The notes under the pieces are model-generated. The model was not told where the DNA came from, did not search any database, and saw nothing but the letters and a program-made list of their open reading frames with translations. Of a stretch of DNA of 32,500 nucleotides, positions 11,114 to 24,194 are shown piece by piece. Position 1 is the stretch's first letter. Each line of letters begins with the position of its first letter. Location: assembly GCF_964340395.1 (NCBI RefSeq), contig NC_135567.1:14330306-14362805 (forward strand), given 5' to 3'. The stretch comes from Glandiceps talaboti (taxonomy: Eukaryota; Hemichordata; Enteropneusta; Spengelidae). Made by a program: the position numbers and the translations under genes.

Positions 11114-12065
11114 CACACATACATACATACATACATACATACATAATAATATTTAGAAATGTTCGGGTTTTCACCTGGCATTTCTCTGTCTCGCCAATTT
11201 TTCCTTTGAAAAAGAATATTTATGCGAAACGTCGGATTTAACAGCTATATATACGGACTGGTTTATTAGTTCCTTATGCATTTCTACATACATACATACA
11301 TACATACATACATACATACATACATACATACATACATACTTACATACATACAAAGTAGGTCCGTTGAGAGTAGGTCCATGCAGTTGACACATTTAATTAT
11401 ATTTAAAATCTTAGGGGGCGTTTCCAGTCACCAGCTCTGGTAGGGGAGTCTACCAATATCCCAGATCCCATTTTAGATTTATTTTGATAAAAAGCCCCCC
11501 CCCCCCCCCATTTTAGATCATAATTTAAAGAACAAGGTACAATTTCAGACCAAAATGCATTTGTAGTAGTTGTAAATCACAGAAATGGTAGACTGCAGAA
11601 TGTTTTAATTCATATTGTTTCGTATTGTATTTTTCTTACGGGGACAACATTTTTTGTGCAATGAAGGGCATAGTTTTAATTTGGGAAACAATGGACTGCA
11701 TTTTAGACCAAGCAAATTCGAAAATAATGTAGAGTGGACCCCGTGTTAGACTCTTCATCTCGAGAAAACAGAGGCTCCATTTTCGACCAAGCAGCTAGAA
11801 TTAAAACGCACCCTGGGCAAGTGTGGCACATATATCGTGTAGTGCAAATAAGGGGAGTAGTTACCCTCCACGTAACTTGCTTTGCGTTATACGGCAAACA
11901 TATTATTGAACCCTTGACTACACAAGTACACTTACCTATTGTACTGCGTCTCTCAAAGCACACTGGTTCTATACCTTCCTCTACACAGCTTTTGATCGAT
12001 ACTAAACCAGAAACACCAGCTCCCATGACAGCGACTCGTACCGATGACCCAGGTTTCGACGCCAT
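3690..12065 (-). CDS. FMO: FMO-B: flavin-containing monooxygenase, complete, 7 exons, 500 aa
   Basis: Exons in transcript order: 12065-11936, 10987-10538, 10092-10037, 9235-9056, 8560-8353, 7690-7455 and 3932-3690 (1503 nt). All junctions are GT-AG, and lengths and phases match FMO-A except for one extra codon at the end. The start is the MASK ATG (G at -3, G at +4), aligned with FMO-A; an in-frame ATG lies nine codons upstream at 12092. Motifs: GAGVSG FAD turn at residues 15-20, [11 protein letters not shown] signature, [15 protein letters not shown] turn, ATGY, and [13 protein letters not shown]; the C-terminus is YRPGAGDY. No hydrophobic tail anchor is seen. Family chemistry is FAD/NADPH mono-oxygenation of N or S compounds. 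The 3.5-kb intron 6 is swollen by transposon-like inserts and has the least consensus-like donor of the gene (GTTGGC), so splicing to exon 7 may be inefficient. The paralogous FMO-C exons follow downstream. Confidence 0.94.
4040..4220 (+). mobile_element. Possible LINE 3' tail ending in (AATG)n
   Basis: An A/T-rich 3'-UTR-like stretch ends in GGCAATAAAATGAATGAATG and further AATG units at 4194-4220, a tail form common among CR1/L2-like LINEs. No coding part is seen. Confidence 0.3.
4300..4436. mobile_element. Diverged relative of the 20266-20406 foldback element
   Basis: Shares GCGCATGCTCGTCTATAAACTCGTAGTGACA-like and ACCTTAGGTCACCCGTGTTTTC-like segments (shortened here) in the same order as the 20.3-kb copy. 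One arm is degraded. Confidence 0.45.
4737..4935. mobile_element. Dispersed repeat family R, junction copy (3' end then 5' half)
   Basis: 4737-4812 resembles the 3' end (CAACCTACC..., ATCGGACACACAATATTTTT). From 4820 it continues with the 5' half (CGCCGACCCTAAAC..., AGTGGGTGCGGAAACTGACA). Confidence 0.55.
5425..5969. mobile_element. Element of about 545 bp with roughly 90-bp terminal inverted repeats
   Basis: The left end TGTATTAATCGCC and right end GGCGATTAATACA are inverted. The arms also share CGACAATC, ACCCGGAAG and AGCCATACGTTACAGTGGTA in inverted order. The inside has no recognisable protein. It lies in FMO-B intron 6. Confidence 0.7.
7236..7427. mobile_element. Dispersed repeat family R, 3'-half copy in FMO-B intron 6
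   Basis: Begins at ATAAAACTATTCTTCCAATC and ends ATCGGAACCACACAATATTT, only 28 bp from the exon 6 donor. The 5' half is missing. Confidence 0.65.
7455..7690 (-). CDS. FMO: FMO-B exon 6
   Basis: 236 nt, phase 1 to 0, acceptor TTTTTCAG. Contains [18 protein letters not shown]. The donor is AAG|GTTGGC, with non-consensus bases at +3 and +4. Confidence 0.9.
7772..8226. repeat. (TATG)n microsatellite, about 455 bp, FMO-B intron 5
   Basis: Nearly pure TATG interrupted twice by the same GTGTGTATGTGTGTG variant about 120 bp apart, which suggests internal block duplication. Confidence 0.98.
8353..8560 (-). CDS. FMO: FMO-B exon 5 (ATGY motif)
   Basis: 208 nt, phase 0 to 1, donor G|GTAAGTAA. Contains [18 protein letters not shown] and ends in QSWIYG. 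Confidence 0.93.
8695..8966. other. Segment of about 270 bp in FMO-B intron 4 missing from FMO-A
   Basis: Flanks CACTGTAGCGT/GCAGTAGCGT and AATCCATATG are adjacent in FMO-A (about 15455). The extra DNA contains a perfect 29-base palindrome at 8857-8885 (arms ACACAGACAAGTAA). It is either an insertion in B or a loss in A. Confidence 0.7.
9056..9235 (-). CDS. FMO: FMO-B exon 4
   Basis: 180 nt, phase 0 to 0. Encodes [20 protein letters not shown] and on to DYSLVGLQ. Acceptor GGTAG, donor CAA|GTAAGTG. Confidence 0.93.
9601..9778. mobile_element. 178-bp hairpin (foldback) element in FMO-B intron 3
   Basis: Arms 9601-9686 and 9692-9778 are inverted copies with a 5-base loop. Matching blocks include ACACATATTGCCTGGCC, GGGCTATAGCACCCGTT and ACTGTGAGTTACCAGAATCA (or complements). 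The homologous stretch of FMO-A intron 3 (about 16310) lacks it. Confidence 0.75.
9966..10010. repeat. (AT)n next to FMO-B exon 3
   Basis: AT repeat about 26 bp from the exon 3 donor, at the place where FMO-A has (CT)n. Confidence 0.9.
10037..10092 (-). CDS. FMO: FMO-B exon 3 (NADPH turn)
   Basis: 56 nt, phase 1 to 0, acceptor TTCACAG and donor GAG|GTAAGCC. The peptide is the same as in FMO-A. Its phase-0 end would also fit FMO-C exon 4 at 2388. Confidence 0.9.
10337..10394. mobile_element. Degraded MITE fragment, opposite orientation, in FMO-B intron 2
   Basis: CATTTCCCATAATGCA ... GGTTGCAAGTTCC resembles the reverse complement of the left end of the two MITEs. It lies inside a stretch of about 210 bp (10230-10450) that FMO-A intron 2 lacks. 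The other end is not recognisable. Confidence 0.4.
10538..10987 (-). CDS. FMO: FMO-B exon 2 (FAD domain and FMO signature)
   Basis: 450 nt, phase 1 to 1, acceptor TTACAG and donor G|GTAAGAAC. Carries the same FMO signature as FMO-A and ends in MKVVVVG. Confidence 0.94.
10988..11935. other. FMO-B intron 1 with two (CATA)n microsatellites and a C15 run
   Basis: (CATA)n at 11057-11143 and 11286-11351, C15 at 11495-11509. The rest is not recognised. Confidence 0.85.
11936..12065 (-). CDS. FMO: FMO-B exon 1
   Basis: 130 nt, phase 0 to 1, donor G|GTAAGTG. Encodes [20 protein letters not shown] and on to RRSTIG. Confidence 0.92.
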
Positions 12066-12100
12066 GGCTGCACAATCATAAACGCATTGCATAAACAACG

Positions 12101-12116
12101 AGGTCAGCTCAGGTCA
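12101..12116 (+). promoter_or_regulatory. DR4 nuclear-receptor-like element upstream of FMO-B
   Basis: AGGTCA-GCTC-AGGTCA, two perfect half-sites in direct repeat with a 4-bp spacer, 36 bp before the FMO-B ATG. A matching site lies in front of FMO-A. By established knowledge DR4 sites bind RXR heterodimers such as TR, LXR or PXR/CAR types. The transcription start is unknown, so it may be in the promoter or the 5' UTR. Confidence 0.5.
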
Positions 12117-12264
12117 TTTGGCTGCTACTAAAGCCTTGTGAAGTATGTTGTGTCAACAAATTGGGTCATAGTTCAGTATTTGTCACGTTTGAATTCTTAG
12201 CTTTACGATGACGTTTTAGTTGAATGGGAATAAAATGGTGTTCTGGTCGAAGACTAATATAGCT

Positions 12265-12376
12265 AAGCTTGGTGTTTCACTCATTGGACATTACAGCTAA
12301 AATGATGTAAGCTTGGTGTTTCACTCATTGGACATTACAGCTAAAATGATGTAAGCTTGGTGTTTCACTCAAGTGT
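12265..12376. repeat. 44-bp tandem repeat, 2.5 copies, upstream of FMO-B
   Basis: The unit starts AAGCTTGGTGTTTCACTCAT and recurs at 12265, 12309 and 12353. The first two units are essentially identical. Confidence 0.9.
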
Positions 12377-12692
12377 TTTGACACAAAGATAGACATATTT
12401 CAACTCTAGACTAACAATAACAGAGGGACAACAAACACAGCAAGATCCTTTGCCCAATCACATTGAACAGTGATAAGCATTGCTATTCTTTCACAGTACA
12501 GTAGAAACAGGCTTCTAATGAAAACATTACACATGGACTTGATTATTTTAATGGCTGCAATTGTTTATTTTCTAATGGATAATCAGTATATCAACTTGAC
12601 TACTTCTACATCCCCACTGTGCATGGCATCTATGTAATTGTTTCTATTGTATTAAAAGTTGTCTGAAGGGTGTGTAATAAATGTCATGTTGT

Positions 12693-12730
12693 ATGAGTGA
12701 AACACCAAGCCAACATCATTTTAGCTGTAA
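12693..12730. repeat. Inverted copy of the 44-bp unit
   Basis: ATGAGTGAAACACCAAGC...TTTTAGCTGTAA is the reverse complement of the unit at 12265-12376, about 320 bp away, so the pair could be the ends of a foldback element of about 470 bp. Confidence 0.75.
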
Positions 12731-13166
12731 GATGAGATAGAACAGAAATACACTTTTGGGATGGCACGTCTAACCGACATCACCCCCGAATTTTAATCTG
12801 TTCTTTGAAATGAAAAGTACAAACATAGTCCAGTCGTCAAAACATGGAATGACGTTTTCTGCATTATCTTCAGAGTGGTCCTTAAAATGAAATATTAAGT
12901 CTTCCAAACTTTAAGTGGAGGAACAGTGTCAATTATAACGAAACAAAATACTTTTTTTTCTTCAAAAAACATGTTTAATTACGTTGTCATCTAAATCAAC
13001 TTTCAAATACCAACAGTTAATACATTTAATGTCAAAACAATTATTCCCCTGTGTCTCATTTGTTCTCAGCTTTTTGCCTATACATTACATTGCTAGTTTT
13101 TAATAGTTAGTCAATCAGTTAATCAATTGACTTTTCTGTCAGTGTTTGTTCGTTTGTAGGTTGTGT

Positions 13167-13342
13167 GTGGTATGTATGTATGTATGTATGTATGTATGTA
13201 TGTATGTATGTATGTATGTATGTATGTATGTATGTATGTATGTATGTATGTATGTATGTATTTATGTATGTATGTATGTATGTATGTATGTATGTATGTA
13301 TGTATGTATGTATGTATGTATGTATGTATGTATGTGTGTGTG

Positions 13343-13376
<34 letters not shown>

Positions 13377-13490
13377 TGTATGTATGTATGTATGTGTGTG
13401 TATGTATGTATGTATGTATGTATGTATGTATGTATGTATGTATGTATGTATGTATGTATGTATGTATGTATGTATGTATGTATGTATGTT
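13167..13490. repeat. (TATG)n microsatellite starting at the FMO-A stop codon
   Basis: About 320 bp, ending two bases before the TGA (minus strand reads TGA AAA CATACATA). Any FMO-A 3' UTR must begin with (CATA)n. Confidence 0.97.
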
Positions 13491-13492
13491 TT

Positions 13493-19151
<5,659 letters not shown>

Positions 19152-19190
19152 GGTTGAATCGTGAACACTAGAACCAGAACTCGACTGATA

Positions 19191-19206
19191 AGGTCAACTC
19201 AGGTCA
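19191..19206 (+). promoter_or_regulatory. DR4 nuclear-receptor-like element upstream of FMO-A
   Basis: AGGTCA-ACTC-AGGTCA, 40 bp before the FMO-A ATG; 15 of 16 bases match the FMO-B site while the sequence on either side has diverged. Confidence 0.5.
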
Positions 19207-19545
19207 TAGACGTCAGACTGACTATACAGTACAATAACAAAGTGGGGAATTATGGGTAATACATAAAGTCATTACTTGATACAATACACGTGTCCTGCAT
19301 TTTAACATTTTAATAAGGGTCTTTTTTATCGATGGGGGATGGGTGTGAGGACAAAATCAGACGCTCTGTAAGTACCCCCTTTTAACTAAGGGACCTGTCA
19401 TTGTTAATGACCTGGGGGACAGGAAAGGAATGGAGGGGGGGGGGGGCAATAGAACATTTGACATGCATGGCAGTTGCTCTTCTCTAAAAGAAAAATGGAG
19501 ACGGGTGACTCAAAAAACTTCGATTAAACTGTTACACATATGCAT

Positions 19546-19804
19546 CCACATGTACGTACGTACGTATATACATACATACATACATACACACGCACGCACA
19601 CACACATACACACACATACATACATACATACATACATACATACATACATACATACATGCATGTACATACATACATACACACACATGTACATACATACATA
19701 CATACATACATACATACATACATACATACATACATACAATACATACATACATACATACATACATACATACATACATACATACATACATACATACATACAT
19801 ACAT
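19546..19804. repeat. (CATA)n microsatellite, intergenic
   Basis: CATA with CA and TACG variants at its left end. Confidence 0.97.
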
Positions 19805-20265
19805 AAACACAATGGTAAAGTTTCTAATAATATACATCATGACAACCACATCTTTTAAATATTCTTTGTACTTTTATTACAGAAGGGAGGGTCTACAAAG
19901 AGTTTAATCTACTCTGGAAAATATTATTAGAACATAAAAAGTTTTATAAAAGCAGTTTATTATAAATTGAATATTATAGTTATTAAAATTTTCTGATACT
20001 GTTAAATCATAAAAAAAAACACAGACTTAGTGGCAGAGTGTATCAAGAAAAACTGATATCCATCTCTATATTATGTACAAACCATTAAGAATAAAAAATA
20101 TGGAGTATATACTCTGTCATTCTACATCACAACAACGAACGTCTATGTCACGACAACATGTGTCTATGTCAAAGCTTCTGCTGTGTTCGAAATGAGTCAA
20201 AATTTTAAAAATTGTCATCACTTTCCCCGATTTTTCTTTGATATTACTGGTGATGGTGTAATCAT

Positions 20266-20406
20266 GTTATTCTCCAATATTTTTCTTCATTCAGCTGGAA
20301 AATATGTGTGACCTAAGGGGCCATGTCACTACTCGTCTAGCAACTCATACTGACAAAGACCCCTTAGGTCACTAGTATTTTCCTGAAGAAAAATATTGGG
20401 AATAAC
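20266..20406. mobile_element. Foldback element of about 140 bp, intergenic
   Basis: Arms GTTATTCTCCAATATTTTTC... and ...GAAAAATATTGGGAATAAC are inverted; inner blocks GTGACCTAAGGGG and CCCCTTAGGTCAC also pair. Confidence 0.6.
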
Positions 20407-21891
20407 ATCTAATTGTCTATCTTGGAACAATTGGCCATTGCAGACTGCAAACAGGAAATTGAGAATACAGCGCCCTCATTTAAATTGGGGGTATCATCAC
20501 CTCATAGTACCGTTTGTTGATAGCTTTGTTCCTTGGTATTCTGTAGAAGTGTAAATCGGGGATGTTTTTCGTATTGTTCAGACATTGAGGAAAGCAGCAG
20601 TGCTCTATGATTAACTTAAGTAACCTATACCATGTATACCCCCAAGGTACACACAGACAGGAAGTAGAGCGCCACCATGTGGCAAATTTTGGAAAGGCCT
20701 AATAAATGTAATCTCTGATCCTTCTAACATACCACCATTTCACTGATGTGGTGTTAGCGGCTAGATGTCTTAATTCAGTCATGATTATTAAGTGTTCAAC
20801 CATTGAATAATGTATTTCTGCTATCTCCCATGATGCAATAGCCTATAGCAAAGATACCCTATAATGGACAAGATTAAAGTGATCGCTTTGTGTGGTTTGT
20901 TTTATTCCAGGTGATCGCCACTTTGTCTTTTCACGGTGACCACCTGGATTTAGGATCTAAACTGCTCCTGAAGCCATAGCCTCAGGATTATTTGGGTAAG
21001 GGTTAAGTAATGTTAGCTCATGATTTTTTTGTTTGTTGCCAAGAACGCCTTGCCCCAACGTGCATGTACAGGAGGCCTCTTTGAAGCTAGATCTGCCAAG
21101 GAATAAAGTTACATATAGACTAACACATCAGTTGTGGTGGACACGGTCTAATATCCCTTTCAGTCTGATAAGCCCAGACCGATGACATCATTACAGTCTA
21201 GCTTAGGCCTACGAAAAAATTGTTTCTTGTCAGCACGCACATCACTTAAATACCCTCACGTTGGTCTTTTTCTTTCATGTTTGTCCAGCCCATGCAGTCT
21301 GCAGATCCAAGTTGAAACACAGAAATAGCCCTCCCTAGTACTTCAGTGCAGACAACTGCAGAGCCAATCATGAACAAGCAAATGACATCTGCCCCACATA
21401 CACACTTGCTCTAAAGTACTAAATAAAAAGAACAGTAACTACCATAAATAGTAGATTGAGTGACAGGTTTGTTGAGAATAAAAAAAAAATTGTGTTGTCG
21501 CACCACTTTAGACATAATGTCCTGACCAGAAACAATTCTTTTTTTGTCTTACATATGGCAAGGTTTTGGACAGAATTCTCAGTATCTGTAGTAGAATTCT
21601 GCCACAAAGGTGTGTCATAAAAATAAACAACTACTTGATTTCTTGGTCGATATTATAACTTCCACTAAACATGCATTATTGTAAGTGCGCATAGGAATAA
21701 GTTGACTTTTTGTTCTATTTGGACCCTCTAGCATGAGGTAAAATGCTATCGCAGGTATCAAGAATTAAAGGAACTCTGATTTTCATGAAATTTTTCTGCA
21801 AAGTGTATCTGCCTCAATACAATTTACCATCCTACAGACCCTAGTTTGTACAGTGATGTATCTATTACATTAGATTAACCCTCCTCAGTAT

Positions 21892-22134
21892 TAGGGAACT
21901 TGCAAACCCGCCATGTTGAATGTTGCATCATAGGAAATATGATAATAAATATCAATCGATCAGTATCGTAAACAATATTCTTACGTTGTTTGTAACCACA
22001 ACTATTCATGGTTACCCTGACCATTGTAGGAGGGTTATTTTATTGGTTGCTCCAGATTAGGTATTACGATATCCACAGATAATCCCATAGTCCTTTGCCT
22101 CTGAGCATGCTCAGTCTAGACTGCAAGAAACCTA
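21892..22134. mobile_element. MITE copy 2, 243 bp, beyond the zinc-finger gene stop
   Basis: Same family and orientation as copy 1: starts TAGGGAACTTGCAAAC and ends CTGCAAGAAACCTA, and shares the internal blocks ATGTTGAATGTTGCATCAT, CCACAGATAATCCCAT and CTGAGCATGCTCAGTCT. It ends 15 bp before the stop codon of the zinc-finger gene. Confidence 0.85.
22039..22044 (-). promoter_or_regulatory. Candidate poly(A) signal AATAAA for the zinc-finger gene, inside a MITE
   Basis: AATAAA on the minus strand about 106 nt after the TAG. It lies within the MITE at 21892-22134. Confidence 0.35.
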
Positions 22135-22149
22135 TTGACTACTCTAAGA

Positions 22150-24194
22150 CTACTGAAATACGACGTCTTCTCTGTTTGCTTGGTGTATGCCGGTCATGTG
22201 CGCTGTAAGAGCTCGCTTAGAAGTAAAACCTTTACCGCAGACCATACACTGATACTGTTTCTCCCCCGAGTGCGTTATCATATGAGTTGCACGTGCTGAT
22301 CTTCTCGTAAACGCTCTCCCGCAAACACCGCATGTAAACGGTTTTGTTCCTAAGTGGATCTTATTATGTCGGTTTAAGTCTGCGACTCGTTGGAAAGTTT
22401 TGCCGCATGTACCACACTGATGTGGCCGTTCTCCCGTGTGTTTTATCATATGTGTTCGCAAATGGCTTCTACTTACGAAACTCCATGGGCAAAAGTTACA
22501 AGCAAATGGCCGTTGACTATTATGCATTTCGATGTGCTGTTTGAGATACGATTTGTGTTTGAATTGTTTTCTGCAAAATGGGCATTCGTTTGGGCTTAAG
22601 TTATTCTCCAACTCAACCACGTAATTCCCTGAGTTGTTACCTTGGTACCCTGCAGGCACAGGTGCACCATTGGCTTGATTAATTGTCATTGGCTCATTGT
22701 TACCATGGTGATGACCTCTCATTTCTGATTCATGAATTAATGAGGTACTGGTTTCCATGTTACCATGGGATTCATTGTTTGCACTTATTCTTGACGACTG
22801 AGTGGCTACATTATCATTAGCAACAGTACTTGATAGGTTAATGCTGATTGGTGGGTTTGCTGCAGCACAAGATGTAGGTAACTGGATTCCCATTGGTGCA
22901 TTTGTCATGGGAACAGATGTTGAAGGTTTGGAAATGTCTCTATTGGCTTTAAGTTGCTTTCTCATAATATGTTTGGACTGGCGACTCACAGTGGAGGAAA
23001 TTTCACCCGGAATAATAACACTTTCAACAAAGCTGATTTCATGACCATCTTCTCTTAGACTCTCATCAATTTGTTCATTCGAACTTTCTTGGTTCACAAC
23101 ACTGTAATATTCGACAGAATAATCAGGACTTGATCCCTGAATGATGTAGCAGTGTGCATCCTCTCCCTCATCTTGCATATTTTCAACTTTAATAACAGGT
23201 TCTCGCTTGTCACGTGAGGCTACCTTTTGTCTCTTGGCTTGATCCCCTATCTGAGGAATGTAGGGAACAGTTTCTCTACTTCTCTCGGTGACATCATCAG
23301 TTTGTGCTTTCCTACATGGAGTGATGACATCATCAATTTGAGTTCTATTTGTAGGAATGGCATCATTACTTTGAGCCTTTCTACGATTTGTACTGACATC
23401 ATCAGTTTGGTGTACCCTACTGGTAGCGATGACATCATCACTTTGATGTACCCTACTGGCAGTGATGACATCATCAGTTTGGGGTACCCTACTGGTAGTG
23501 ATGACATCATCAGTTTGGGGTACCCTACTGGTAGCAATGACATCAGTTCGGGGTACATTACTGGTAGTGATGACATCATCAGTTTGGGGTACTCTACTAG
23601 TAGCAATGACATCATCATTTTGAGATCTCCGAAAAGAAGAAATGTCATCACCAGTTTGTGGTTTCCTACACTGAGTTATGACATCATCAGTTTGTGATCG
23701 GCCACAAATAGCGATGACATCATCAGTTTCAGGTCTCCTATGAGAAAGCATAAAATTACTATTTTGAGTTCTTGGAGAAGCAATGGTATCACTTTTCTGT
23801 TTGCTATGTGTGGTAATGACATCATCAGTTTGTGATTTCCCACAAATAGTGATGACATCATCCGTTTCAGGTCTCCTATGAGAAGCAATGGTATCACTTT
23901 TCCGTTTGCTGTTTGTGGTAATGACATCACGACTTTGAGAACTGCATCCACAAAAAGGAATGACATCATTAATTTGAGATTTTGTGCAAGAAGCAATGAC
24001 ATCATCAGTTTTGGGTTCTCTACAGTTTTGAATGACATCATCAGCATGTGGTCTTTGACAAACTGGAGTGGTTGTTTGAACCAATGCATCACAATGTGTA
24101 GGTTCCTGTCTTTCACTTGACGACACCACTCTGGTTGTGACTTGCATCTCCAAGGCTCCACTTTCACATAAGAAGTTGAAGATCGCTTTCTCCT
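22150..24194 (-). CDS. Zinc-finger gene exon 3 (repeat region, five fingers, stop)
   Basis: 2045 nt, acceptor CATTTTAG, open to TAG at 22152-22150. The repeat array covers 23281-24045 and the fingers about 22182-22584. Between them is a Ser/Asn-rich stretch without a recognised domain. Confidence 0.93.

Larger units (their letters stand above)
12066..13166. other. Intergenic DNA between FMO-B start and FMO-A end
   Basis: It contains the DR4 site, the 44-bp repeats and their inverted copy. ATTAAA on the minus strand at 13106-13101 could end FMO-A transcripts. No coding exon is seen. Confidence 0.6.
19152..21891. other. Intergenic DNA between the zinc-finger gene and FMO-A
   Basis: FMO-A promoter side with the DR4 site, a G12 run at 19435-19446, (CATA)n at 19546-19804 and the foldback at 20266-20406. 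20410-21891 shows no exon or structured RNA that I can support. Confidence 0.6.

Noticed and set aside
12056-12092. FMO-B start at the upstream in-frame ATG ([13 protein letters not shown])
   Set aside because: MASK aligns with FMO-A, sits in a better start context and gives the usual distance to the FAD turn.
23227-23697. Plus-strand 156-codon frame with a repeated GSDDIISLGYPT peptide opposite the zinc-finger gene
   Set aside because: Shadow of the 36-bp minisatellite, which stays open in other frames because 36 is divisible by three.
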